From positions 12,735 through 76,734 of the forward strand of contig BFEA01000167.1 of assembly GCA_003427395.1 (NCBI GenBank): a stretch of 64,000 nucleotides of DNA, given 5' to 3'. A program made the position numbers and the translations under genes. The notes below the pieces were generated by a model. It searched no databases and was not told the DNA's origin. It was given only the letters and a program-made list of their open reading frames with translations. Below, piece by piece: positions 1 through 9,832 of the stretch; the first letter of the stretch is position 1, and each line of letters opens with the position of its first letter. The DNA is from Chara braunii. Its lineage: Eukaryota; Streptophyta; Charophyceae; Charales; Characeae.

Positions 1-71
<71 letters not shown>
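1..71. repeat. (GA)n microsatellite
   Basis: Uninterrupted GA dinucleotide repeat that runs off the left edge of the window, so its full length is unknown. It lies on the 3' side of the minus-strand LINE and may be that element's terminal tract, but this cannot be shown. Bases 72-700 contain no gene I can recognise; a 61-codon minus-strand frame at 163-348 has no familiar motif. Confidence 0.97.
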
Positions 72-73
<2 letters not shown>

Positions 74-764
74 AACGAAACAAAATGGTAATTGCAAACA
101 TAGTGTTTGCAAGCACGGTTTCAACAGCCGCACACACGCGGCATAAGCACGCATGCGCAGTTTCAACACCTGTGCCCCGTCCGCCAGTGCAATGCTGTAC
201 GCAGGATTGCGTATCTCCTGACATATGAGAAAGAATACTTCTTGCGGAGTAAGGGGAAATTGTGGTAAGCTGGAGACAGGTATGGGAAGTGAAACACACA
301 ATAGGTTAGTTGAAATCCAACCATCACCAAATCCTCCAATTCCTTCATTATTGCGGGCGAAGCTGCAACAGGTCCCCTAGTACATTTTAATAGACGCTTA
401 CGCTTCCTTCCGTCTGGCCGAAGGAACCCTGACCAACATTGGTTACTCCTTTGGAGGATTGACTGTCAGCTTGCCCTACCCTAGTTTTCCTCTCAGAAAC
501 CCTGTTGGTTCTGTCGAATAGGTGTTGAAGCACAAGAAACTGGCAGAGATGTCGGTCCATTTGAGACTAAAGCCTCAATTTGTCCTTCTCGGGACTGTTC
601 CTTGTCGTTGTTGGAGAGGGCCCCTTCTTCCCATCTGAACCCTTGATTGTATCTTGCTCATCACCCTGCTTGTTCTTGTGCTCGTTGTATTATTCCTCCT
701 TTGTAGATTACGTGGTGTTCCGTTGCTTTGAGGCTACGCCTGATGCCACCTTTTCCATATCAGC

Positions 765-1508
765 CTATTGTCCTATGGTGGCGATCTTGCCCTTTAACAA
801 CCAGTTCCTCAGGAATGTTTGGCTTTTGAATGCGTGCTTTTCTGGTTTGTGCATCATGGAGGAGGATATTTTCCGCCACCTGCTCCAAATTTCGGTCTCC
901 ACCATGCTTATCAGAAGAGTCCACATTTCCTCCCTTGACACGTCTGCTTCTTCAATTGTCCGTGTGCATCTGCGTTTCCATATGACCCAGAGAGCCAAAT
1001 TTCTGAGTAGATTGAACCAGACTTCCTTGCTACCTTTGAAATTCCTGGGAGTGTTATAGAGGAGTAGGATAGTTAGAGGGGAGGTGTTTGGGGGTGGCAC
1101 TGAAAAGAGGATGGACCATAGGTACCGAAATTTGTTCCAGATCCAGTTCGCTTCAAGACAGTAGAGGAGGCTGTGGGGGATATCTTATGGTGTGTTGTTG
1201 TTGCACAAAACGCAGAGTTCTGAGTTGTCTGGGTTTGAGTGTTTCCTTCTTTTGTGGAGCCATTGACTGACCGGGAGGGCTGTGTGTGCTAGGAGCCATT
1301 GCATGTTGCGGATTCTAACGGGCCTGATAAGAAGGTATTTGGTCCAGGGAATGGTGAACAGGGTCGAGGGGACTAGGTTCAGGATGTTTTGCCATTTCTC
1401 TTTGAGCCCGGGGTTCGGGTCTGTCATCTGCAACTCAAGGTCGTAGCCGAATTTGATGTCGTAGTCAAAAATCGTTCTTGATTTCCTGTCAGAGCCTTGT
1501 TTCCACAT
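765..1508 (-). pseudogene. LINE-1 ORF2 C-terminus (zf-RVT region)
   Basis: Two minus-strand segments. The first (1508-1185) has the layout of the zinc-binding region that follows plant LINE reverse transcriptases: W-L-L-A-H...R-x-K-x(n)-C-x2-C, ending in a Cys pair (CVLC). The second (1100-765) is basic and tryptophan-rich (WVIWKRRC), like the tail of LINE-2. A frameshift or small deletion separates them. Function in the family: RNA/DNA binding during target-primed reverse transcription. Between 1509 and 2455 the minus strand carries only short broken frames that belong to the same ORF2. Confidence 0.65.
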
Positions 1509-2455
1509 CCATTCCTTAGGGTCGAATTCCAGGTCCTTGATGCTGAGTTCTGGCTGGAATATGACCCATGGTCTGTTCCGAGTGACTCTGACCTTTATGA
1601 GAAGGAAGGTTTCTAGCCGCTTTGCTTGAGGGATCTCGTTCTGGATTTCTAGTTCCTAAAGACTGTGTTTGGAGATGGGGTAAGATAAGAAGTTGGATTG
1701 GTAGCTGGAGGAATCTGATCTAGAAATGAAATGATAGGCTCTCACCTGGTTGAATCTAAGAGATTAGTAGGCCCCATTCACCCGGTTTCCACGTAAATTT
1801 TTGTCTTAGGAGAGCTATCGAGTGGGGATGCTATGATGTATCGCTGCTAGATTGGTTTCCAATGAGTGGCACCCCCTAAGGAAGGTTCAGAGATCTTGGT
1901 CCGTCAGCCACTCATCTCGATCTGTGGACCATACATGTTTGATCTGCCTCACTCCTCTCTCCAACCAGGTCAACCATCTAGATTACCTTCTGCGTTCTTT
2001 ATCCATGGATTGTTGAAGAGAGACTGCCTGAGGACTTCCTCTTTGTTGTTTGGCCCCGCCATGTTTGTTGGGCGTCAGTCGATGCCAAGCTTTCAGGGTC
2101 GGCGTCCAATAAGGGTTGGGCGAGGGGGTAGTCTGACTAGTCATCTCTTGCTGCACTCTCCTTGTTGTCCTTCCTGTTTTGATTGACCTTTCTTTGGCCA
2201 TGATCCAGAAGAGGCCCAACATGTTGGGTGGAAAATTTGTTGGTGCCAGGTTTCTTATGCTGTCTAGGACCATTTATAAGGGAGAAATTGTTTGGTTAGG
2301 ATCTTAATAATCCCTTTCATCTGAAGGGCGATCGCTTCCTGTTTTGGGCCTATAATGCCCAATCCTCCTTCTTGCGGTTTTTCTGGTGACTAATTGCCAC
2401 GCAACTTTGTTGATGCATGTGGTCCTGTTAGGGTCCCCAGTCCATAGGAAGCATC

Positions 2456-3823
2456 TTACCCTAGAGTCTTGAGGCCGTCGTCAGGGGGGGACCAAATGGA
2501 TGCCATATGCCACAGGGTAGAGAATATTGCCATGTTTATGATTAGTGCTTTGTCGAACAGAGATGCCTGGGATTTCTTACACAGGGCTAGGCGAGCTATT
2601 GCCTTTGCAATTAGATTTTGTCCCATCCCTGGCCATGTGTCATCCTTGTTGATCATGATACCCAAGTACCAAAGTGTTTGGTCGCCAACCTTCAGTTTTA
2701 AGCAGTTCACCTTCAATTTTTATGCGAGTCGAAAGGCCTCCATGGCTCTGACGAGGGTCTGGAAGGAGTTATTCGCCCAAATGAGGATCGTGTGATCATG
2801 AGTGAACATCAACGCAGTGGGAAGAGAAAAGTCATGTAGGGGGTTGTAGTTATGTTCTATGACGCGATCTATGGAGGGGCCCTTGCGAAGGAACGAGGCT
2901 ATGGCTTCCATGATGAAAAGGAAGATGGGGGGGGCTAGTGGGTCACCTTGGCGTACGGATCTCGATATCGGGTAGGAGTCACATAGTATTTTGTTAATCT
3001 GGACTCTTCCAGTGGCATCTCCGTAAAGAATTCTGACCCATTCCTTGAAATTCGAACCAACTCCCATCTTCTCCATGCAGTTATGGAAGAAGTCCCAATT
3101 GACTTGATCATAGGCTTTTTCAAAGTCAAAGAACAGGATAGCATCCTGCATTCGTTTTTCCGTGATCTTCTTTGCTGCCTCATTCAGGGTCATCACGTTG
3201 CCTAGGATGTATTTCCCTGGGATGAACCCTGCTTGATTGGTGTGAAAGCATTTATCGGTGAGTTTTATGATCCTGTTGGCTAATGTTTTCGCAAGGATTT
3301 TATAGGGGGTTGTAAGTAGTGAGATCGGTCAGTAATTCCTTAGGTCCTCTCTATCCCGTTTCTTGTGGAGTAGAGAGACCACGCTTGTGCTAAGGACTTG
3401 GCCCATATGACCCTTTGTCTTGCTGTTGTTGATAAAATTGAGGAGGTCGCTCCCCAATGTCGGCCAAAAATGGATCAAGAACTCTTTAGAGAGACCATCG
3501 ATCCCTGGAGCTTTGTCGTTCCCCATCTGGGATAATGTTATGTGGAGCTTCCCTAGGGTGATTGGTTTATCTAGGCCTACCGTTTGCTCCAACGTTTTCA
3601 TCCTGTCCAGGTAAGACATCATATGTTGACGAGCTGTTAGGTTCGTAGTGGAGGTGGGGGAAGGTGTCTTGGACTCATAGAGGTTTGAGTAGAAGGACCT
3701 GGCTATCCTTACCATGTCTGTGCCAGCTGATTTCATTGTCCCTTGGTCTGATGGGTCCTTTAGTCTTTTGATCATACTGTTTCTAGTGTTTGCCTTAATC
3801 TTGGAGAAGAAAAACTTGGTCAT
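2456..3823 (-). pseudogene. LINE-1 ORF2 reverse transcriptase, inactive
   Basis: Three consecutive minus-strand frames. 3823-3329 holds the upstream RT block (NDKAPGIDG, then a K-K-R-D-x-x-D-x-R-N-Y box followed at once by a stop where P-I-S-L is expected). 3196-2720 holds motif A (FDFEKAYDQVNW) and motif B (RSVRQGDPLAP). Motif C is damaged: the family F-A-D-D is read here as F-T-H-D near 2800-2816, so the first of the two catalytic aspartates is His. 2716-2456 is the post-RT 'YLGI' region. With an internal stop, frameshifts and a lost metal ligand, it cannot be active. In the family the enzyme copies LINE RNA at a nicked target. Confidence 0.88.
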
Positions 3824-4132
3824 AGACTCATTAAGGGTGTAACCTGGCGCATAGTTGCAAGCCTCTTAGTTCCCATCTCCTCCGTATAGCTGTCTATAAA
3901 CCATTGGTGTCTATTTTGTCGCCTAGCCTCCTCCTATCTCCTGAACAACCAATTCAATTTGACTGCCTTTGTTAGACGATCTGTGGAAAGGAGGGAATTG
4001 TTCAGTCTTAAAAGTCGTGGCCTTTCTCCACCGACGCGTTAAAGTTAAGGAGTAGACATATGGGTTTGTGGTCCAGCCCTTTAAATGCAGTTGCAGGCAT
4101 AATAACGGCCTCCTTGACGGTGCTCTGGGGAG

Positions 4133-4692
4133 CTAAAAAACCAGAAAGAAGTCGATCCGCGAGAGTGATATGTGGTTAGCCCGATTTCTCTTAACTAGAG
4201 AAAAGGTTTTCACAAGAGGATGGAGAGTGTTGAACGGGTCTATCATTTTGAACTCCGTTATGATATTTCGAATGTAGGTTCCTGCTCTTGTAGGGCCCAT
4301 CAACACTGTCCGAGAGATACAGTCGAGATTTGGATCCAGGGTCGTGTTCCAATCTCCTGCAATAATTACCGGTAGTGGACTCGGGCTGAGTTGTTTGACA
4401 TTATTGAAGAATTCTAGCCGTTCACTTTTTGCGTTGGGCGTGTAGAGGTTAAGAATTCTAAGATCCTCCTCCTGCCATCCGATATCAATCCAGGACCATC
4501 TGCCCTCTGTCGTGTCTCCTTCCCCGTCCAACACTTGTCCTTCTGTCCAAATTTTGGGGCTTCGGGGTACGAGGATCGCAGTTCCTCGCTTGCTCATAGC
4601 CGCTTTGTTGGACCAGAGTGTGAAATTGCAGCCACCCAAACTTTTTTCCACTGTCCTCTTAATTCTGGCGTGGTTTCTGACGCAATGAACCT
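4133..4692 (-). pseudogene. LINE-1 ORF2 APE-type endonuclease, partial
   Basis: The minus-strand frame shows the exonuclease/endonuclease/phosphatase fold signatures of LINEs: RGTAILV, a W-S-W-I-D strand, LNLYTPN, then AGDWN (the G-D-x-N catalytic motif) and SRIDFFL near the C-terminus. The N-terminal catalytic N and E motifs (normally S-x-N-x-N-G and Q-E-T-H) are absent; the reading becomes unrecognisable beyond about 4692, where the element is truncated. The final S-D-H-x-P motif was not found in 3824-4132, which is frame-broken. Family role: nicks target DNA to prime reverse transcription. Confidence 0.82.
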
Positions 4693-4953
4693 TGCAAGAT
4701 TCAACTCAAAATACAACATGCAATTCAGAACATTGAGATGACGTTGACACAAGCTTGAGCGGTGTCCATGAACAATGCAAATTCGAAGTTCCACTCAAAG
4801 CACAAAAATATACACTTGAAAAAGTTCGGGAATAAGTGGTTTCAACCGCTGCAACACTCCTCAAGTATGTACCTGACTCCCGCCTCCTCCTCATGTTTTT
4901 CTCTCTCGCTCGCTCTCTATCTATACTCTACTTCTCTCTCTCTCTTTTACTTG

Positions 4954-5009
4954 CACTGTTCCTCGCTCACTGTTCCTCACTCACTGTTCCTCACTCACTG
5001 TTCCTCTCT
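4954..5009 (+). repeat. 14-bp tandem repeat, four units
   Basis: Four head-to-tail units starting at 4954, 4968, 4982 and 4996, consensus CACTGTTCCTCACT with one or two changes in the outer units. It sits in a CT-rich stretch (about 4880-5010) between LINE-1 and element A. The rest of 4693-5400 holds nothing I can assign; a short frame at 5015-5232 shows no domain. Confidence 0.9.
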
Positions 5010-5547
5010 CTACAGTGTCCCAGATCTACCCTAAATGCCTCTGCGGTGTGTCTCACTGCAAACGGGCGGTTACGGTCGCCAAACACTTTTGTCTCCTCTC
5101 TCGTGGCTATGGTGGTCTGTTGCATCCAGGGTGCTGGTCTTCTTCCTCCCTTCAGCCTTCTTCTTCGTCCAGGTCGCTAGTCTGCACAAGCTCCCAGCAA
5201 CGCTTCTACAAATTTGCAAAATGAACAATTGACCCCTCCGACACTTTAGTCCAAGATATAGAGTTGTAGTGGACTGTTTCGTGCCTGCTTCAATCCGTAT
5301 TGGCCTCCTTCAGCCTTTGCCTTGCCAATTGCTATTTTGGGAAATTTCCCGACTTTCTTGTGAGGTTGCTCTACGTACTAAAGAGGAGGGGATGACTTAG
5401 GAAAAGTTTAGTAAGATCATTGTGGACCATGTCGACTTCTTGCAAGAGGCAAACTGTTGCCACTACTAGAAGGATCTGTAAGTCGGTAAAAGGTGGAAGA
5501 ATAGAACCATATCCGGCAGTATAGATGGGAAGGATAATTTGTTAGTC

Positions 5548-6015
5548 ACCTTTGAAGGAGATGTAGAGTCGTTACCATACGACCAGATAGATTATGGTAT
5601 AGAAGAAGAGAACAACAACCAAGTAGCCCGGGGAGAGGACCATGCGGCAATTGGAGGCCGTGGGGGAGGGCAACAAGGTCGAGGTTGAGGTAGAGGAGGC
5701 CGAGGTGGAGGACGAGGACGCGCTGCCCTGAGGGGTGGTGGCGAAGGTACCTACTACGTGGGAGGTAGGGGTTATGGTCCCTAGCAAGGTGGTAGAGGTT
5801 CTCCCTTCACAGGGGGTAGAGGTAGACGTAGGACTTGGCGGCCATACCCAGAGCGCCCAGGAATAGATGAGGGCAAACCTTGGGTGGGGATGGAAATAGA
5901 CGAAAAGGTATGGTATGATCGTCGCAAGGCCGTACAATGTTTCAAGTGTGGTGACCCCGACCACATTGTTCCTTTTTGTCCCGAATATTGGTACCCAAAA
6001 GGGAACAGCCAATAA
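5548..6015 (+). pseudogene. Element A Gag C-terminus: RGG-rich tract and zinc knuckle
   Basis: One plus-strand frame carries an acidic segment (YGIEEENN, near 5590), then about 50 residues dense in R-G-G repeats (5650-5830), then a CCHC knuckle C-x2-C-x4-H-x4-C at 5938-5979. The frame contains a TGA at 5686 and a TAG at 5782 inside the RGG tract, and a stop soon after the knuckle, so it is dead. In Ty3/gypsy elements the CCHC motif is nucleocapsid, packaging the RNA. The long RGG box beside it is a second RNA-binding module and is unusual compared with the other elements here. Confidence 0.75.
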
Positions 6016-6113
6016 AGGTCGCAGTTGCCTCCACAGGGATTTCGGACTCAGACAAGAAGATTGAAGTGCGCGCTGAAGAGGCACCCTTCTGTTGTAGGTC
6101 CCCACCTAGCTAG

Positions 6114-6437
6114 TTGTCTAGAGGTTGCTGTGTTAGGACCCCTCTAGGTGGCTCCCTTGCAAGCATTGGTGATAAGCTGATCACTCGTCGCCGCACTTGG
6201 GCCGAAATGAAGAAGAAGTCGAAAGGGCAGCTAATAATAGCCAATGTGGAGGTAAGTAGAGAAAGAATAGGCGCGTTAGTAGATAGTGGGTCAGCACGCA
6301 ATTATATAAGTCGAAGAGGGTTGCAGAAGATGCATCTAGGTATGAAAGTGAAGAAGTTAGATGAGCGGGTCATTAGTAAATTGACCGATAATAGGGAGAT
6401 GATAGTGTGTGAATATGGTAGATATGATAGTGTGTGA
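6114..6437 (+). pseudogene. Element A aspartic protease (retropepsin)
   Basis: The frame reads ALVDSGSARNYIS at about residues 54-66, the D-[ST]-G catalytic motif of the retropepsin domain followed by the N-[YF]-I-S block typical of Ty3/gypsy proteases. Catalytic Asp, Ser and Gly are intact. A stop at 6437 follows a local duplication of a short 'atatggtagatatgatag' stretch (6413-6436); in other frames up to about 6560 the protease C-terminus continues (FDMILGTDWG). Cleaves the Gag-Pol polyprotein in the family. Pseudogene because of the frame break. Confidence 0.8.
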
Positions 6438-6699
6438 TAGGGTTAAGGCATACTTCCGGTTGGAGGCAGGGGGCAAAGTCGAGAAAGTTTTGCACTCCTT
6501 GACACTCTTAGGGGAGGATAGCCTTCCTTTTGACATGATTCTAGGAACTGATTGGGGCAACGCCGCGTACGCAGATATTTAGATGGGTGAGCACGAGTGC
6601 TGGTTGTTCAGTCCTTTAGGCGGAAATGAAAAGTTGCGGTTATATCATGCGTCCGGCGTGGAGAGTACTTTGTCCCTTTGTTGTATGTAGAGTGCCCCT

Positions 6700-7539
6700 G
6701 TGTTCACCAGGCACGTGGTCAGGAATGACCTCACCGATCAAGTATTTGTTGCCTATGTGAGGCCGGTTAGTGAAGGGAAAAAGGAAGAAGTGCCCATACC
6801 GCCCGAAGTGCAAAGTCTGTTAGACAAGTTCGCTGATGTGGGAGAGGCCCCAAGTGTAGTTGTGGAAAGGGAGACCAAGCATCAGATAGACATAGAACCG
6901 GGTAGCCGGATTCCAAACGGCCCCATCTATCGTATGGCTGCGAAGGAGCTCGATGAATTACGCAGACAGTCGGATGAGTTGATAGAGAAAGGGTGGATTA
7001 AGCCAAGTTCTTCACCATATGGTGCATCGGTCTTGTTCGTGCCGAAGAAAGAAGGCAATCTGAGTATGTGTATAGACTATCGGAGACTCGATGCGATTAC
7101 CATCAAGAATGCAGAGCCATTAGCGCAGATAGATGAACTTCTGGATAAAGTGCAGGGTTGCAAATTTTTCTCGAAGATAGACTTGAAGTCGGGTTACCAT
7201 CAGATTGAGGTGTTGTCCGAGGATCAACACAAGACAACCTTTAGAACTCGATATGGCCACTACGAGTTTGTGGTCATGCCGTTTGGGTTGACTAACGCCC
7301 CTGCTACCTTCCAACGATGCATGAATGAACTCTTCCACGATTGGTTAGATAAATTTATTGTTGTATATTTGGATGACATTTTGATCTTTAGCAAGTCATT
7401 AGAGGAACACCAACAACACTTACGTTTAGTGCTAGGTAAGTTGCGCAACGCACAGTTTAAGTTGAACCCAAAGAAGTGTGAATGGGCCAAGCGCCGGGTT
7501 TTGTACTTGGGACATGTGTTGGATGGGAGATGGAATTAA
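6700..7539 (+). pseudogene. Element A reverse transcriptase
   Basis: An open frame of 279 codons with the complete polymerase core: FVPKKEGN, CIDYRRLD, FSKIDLKSGYHQI (motif A), MPFGLTNAPATFQ (motif B), VVYLDDILIFS (motif C, both catalytic Asp present), and YLGHVL before it ends. The N-terminal linker (FVAYVRPV) is the same as in element B. A one-base frame change near 7525 ends the frame at 7539, and the connection to RNase H continues in the next frame. Of the RTs in this window, this core is the best preserved of the plus-strand elements. In the family it makes the element's cDNA in the virus-like particle. Confidence 0.9.
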
Positions 7540-8154
7540 CCCAGAAGACGCCAAAATAGCAGCAATCAAGGATTGGCCGACACCACGTACTTTGACGGAA
7601 CTACGATCATTCCTTGTTCTGGCCAACTATTACCGCAAGTTCGTACGAAACTTTATTGTAATAGCTGCTCTATTGTGTAGGCTGTTGAGGAAAGAGACAG
7701 TTTGGAACTGGGATAAAGACTGTACTTCAGCCTTTAAGCGTATGAAGAAGTGTTTGATAGAGTACCCAGTTCTTAAGATCGCCGATCTGTCCTTGTCATT
7801 TATAGTGACCATCGACGCAAGTCAGTACGGGATAGGTGCCGACTCCAACATAATGATGGAAATGGGTACAAACTTGTTAAGTTCATGTCCTGTAGACGGC
7901 CTAGTGAGAAGGTCGCTGCTTCTACATACGAGAGGGAGTTGTTTGCTCTTAGAGAAGCCTTGAACCATTGCCGACATTATCTCCTAGAATGGCATTGCAA
8001 AGTTTGTTTAGACCATGAGACACTTCATTGGTTCACTTATCAAGAGCCTTTGGAAGATCACTGGTTTACTAGAGATGAGCTAGTCGAAACAGCATTGCAC
8101 ATGGTGTCTTACTATGAGAGAGCTAGGAGAGGAATCAATATAGCTGATAGATAA
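7525..8154 (+). pseudogene. Element A connection domain and RNase H, C-terminally replaced
   Basis: Frame 7478-7963 gives the RT thumb/connection (ELRSFLVLANYYRKFVRNF) and the start of RNase H (TIDASQYGIGA, first catalytic Asp present). A second frame shift near 7890 leads into 7885-8154 (STYERELFALREAL, then DHETLHWF). The family normally continues with W-x-x-x-L and D-A-L-S-R; here it stops in a short sequence ending I-N-I-A-D-R followed by TAA. No integrase follows. This looks like an internal deletion joining RNase H to the 3' untranslated region. Confidence 0.8.
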
Positions 8155-8186
8155 AGATTGTAACTTTCTTTGAGGACCTCTGATTT

Positions 8187-8199
8187 AGGCTGGTGAGAG
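8187..8199 (+). promoter_or_regulatory. Polypurine tract of element A
   Basis: A G/A-rich run (AGGCTGGTGAGAG) immediately 5' of the TG that opens the LTR at 8200. The equivalent site in element B (25541-25553) is AGGCCGGCGGGAG. In LTR elements this tract resists RNase H and primes plus-strand DNA. The two T residues make it imperfect. Confidence 0.6.
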
Positions 8200-8589
8200 T
8201 GAAATGCATGCCACAATGCAGACCCCAAATTCGAATTTCAGGGTCAAGGTCTCAGGCCAAGGGAGGCCAAGGCGTCCAGTTCAGAAAGTGTCACAGTCGG
8301 GTACCTTAGGAGTCAAATCCAGCAGGCACCCGATGAGCAGTCACATCCCAAAGGGAAAGGTTGTGTTCTATAAGCAGAAGTCACGTCTCATACTGAAAAG
8401 TCATATTGAATAGTCATATCCCACAGGCAAAGGACACTTCTCCAAGCAAAAGTCGTGTCCCAGAGGCAAGAGTCACATCCCACAGTCAAAAGTCATGTTC
8501 CACAGGTGAAAAGTCGCGACTCACAGGCCCAAGCAGCAGCACACCAATGAAAATTCAGGAAACTACCAGGCCTTGACATTCTGAAGCAA
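8200..8589 (+). repeat. Element A 3' LTR, left part (family X)
   Basis: Begins TGAAATGC directly after the polypurine tract. It matches the left part of the solo LTR at 16063 nearly throughout, including a field of degenerate short repeats of the type AGTCACRTCYCA. The match stops at 8584, where TE-2 enters; 8585-8589 (AGCAA) is the target duplication. The remainder of this LTR lies at 19149-19574. It would contain the U3 promoter region in an intact element. Confidence 0.85.
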
Positions 8590-8924
8590 TGCCACATTCC
8601 AAGATGGTACAAACCAGAACCAAGAACTGACCTCTCATGGATAGAGCAAGATAGCACAGCGGAAGACTAGAATACCAATGATCAGACCCAGTCCATGTTG
8701 AAATGCAGATTGGACATACATCATCATCATCACACGGTGTGAATGGCCTGGTGCCGCACGCAAGGACGAAGGGGCCAGGCCTAGCTCATACACAGACGAG
8801 GAGGAGGGGGAAGAGATGAAGAAGAGGGGGGAAGGGATGAGAATGTCATCAACCCAAATGTCGTTGATATCAATCCCAGGTAGTCCCATCTCTGTCCCCT
8901 GTCGAGTCCGAATCCCAAGTGTCC

Positions 8925-9019
<95 letters not shown>

Positions 9020-9020
9020 N

Positions 9021-9107
<87 letters not shown>

Positions 9108-9796
9108 CGGAAGAAGTCAGAGCGCTAGGAGGGAAAGAAGAAGGTGGTGGACTGGAGGAGGAAGAAGGAGAAGATCTCTCTCTCTCGCTCTCTCTCTCTC
9201 TATATATCAGATACTGACCTGCGAAAAGGTGGTGCCTTGATGTAGGTACGGACATTCTGAAGACGAAGCGATGGCCGCGCAGGTAAGTCTCAAGTAAGTC
9301 CTCTGGCCGTCATCACCATTTCTCCCTCCCTGTGCTACTCTACTCTATCGGCACCCAGCGTTGGAAGACTAGTCCTATCGTCGACAACTGTTGTATTGCC
9401 GTCACCCGAAGTATGCCTCCACTCCATCCTCTATTGAATGCCCTAACTGAGGCCGGACCCAGCTATATATAGCGCTGGGTCGGCCTTAACTGCTGAGTCC
9501 TGGCGCCCAAACTGAGGCCGGGACTCGAAAGTTTGGCACCCAAACTGAGGTTGGGCCTCAAGCGCCTACTGAAACGGCATGGTCTCAAAATCAGGGTCTG
9601 GCGCCAAAACGTGCGCCAAGGCCTGTAGCCGAAACAAGGCCTCTAACTGGTACCGGTCCTACTCAGGCCTAAAAACTGGCCTACCGACCCTGCGGACACC
9701 TACTGTGGGTCGAAACGACACAGACCCTGCACTCTACGGACCCCTAGCCTACCTGGTCAGGCCCCGCTGGTCCCATGTGGAACTCAGTATGCCACA
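8590..9796 (-). repeat. TE-2 3' LTR
   Basis: In element orientation the LTR starts at 9796 (TGTGGCATAC) right after the polypurine tract and ends at 8590 with CA. It matches the other LTR at 17839-19148 almost end to end, and more weakly the LTR of element C at about 52148-53333. Both TE-2 LTRs carry a CT-then-CA microsatellite at the same place. One 43-base stretch near 8598-8640 differs between the two copies, so they have diverged or undergone local conversion. Confidence 0.9.
8925..9104. repeat. (CT)n(CA)n microsatellite inside the TE-2 3' LTR
   Basis: CT repeat to about 8980, then CA repeat to 9104 with one N at 9020 and one CT interruption at 9067. Frames across it (poly Ser-Leu, poly Thr-His) are meaningless. 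Confidence 0.97.
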
Positions 9797-9810
9797 CCCC
9801 CCCCTTCCCT
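9797..9810 (-). promoter_or_regulatory. Polypurine tract of TE-2
   Basis: On the minus strand this reads AGGGAAGGGGGGGG, a pure purine run abutting the LTR start TGTGGC. Element C has the same arrangement at 53334-53346. It would prime plus-strand cDNA synthesis. Confidence 0.88.
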
Positions 9811-9832
9811 AAAAGACCGAGCTTACCTGCGA

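Larger units (their letters stand above)
700..4692 (-). mobile_element. Degenerate L1-like LINE (LINE-1), 5' truncated
   Basis: Read on the minus strand, domains follow the canonical order of an L1-clade ORF2: APE-type endonuclease (4692-4133), reverse transcriptase (3823-2456), and a zinc-binding/C-terminal region (1508-765). They lie in different frames separated by stops, so this is a dead copy. Homology begins inside the endonuclease near 4690, with no ORF1 upstream, as expected for incomplete target-primed reverse transcription. The C-terminal block resembles that of the second LINE at 59-64 kb (tryptophan-rich, W-x2-W-x-R-C), so both probably belong to one family. The 3' end is not defined; no poly(A) is visible. 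Confidence 0.85.
5400..8589 (+). mobile_element. Ty3/gypsy element A, internal part and left half of its 3' LTR
   Basis: Gag C-terminus, protease, reverse transcriptase and RNase H occur in Ty3/gypsy order on the plus strand. The RNase H frame stops at 8154 and is followed within about 45 bases by a polypurine tract and the 3' LTR, so the whole integrase is missing. The bases just before the LTR (GGACCTC...TTTAGGC) match those before the 3' LTR of element B at about 25530, showing the same family layout. No 5' LTR is recognisable, so the left end is truncated near 5.4 kb. The 3' LTR (8200-8589) is interrupted by TE-2 and resumes at 19149. Confidence 0.85.

Noticed and set aside
580-1059. 159-codon plus-strand frame
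   Set aside because: Lies antisense to the LINE-1 C-terminal region and shows no domain.
8781-9255. Frames of poly Cys-Val, Thr-His and Ser-Leu
   Set aside because: Translations of the CT/CA microsatellite.
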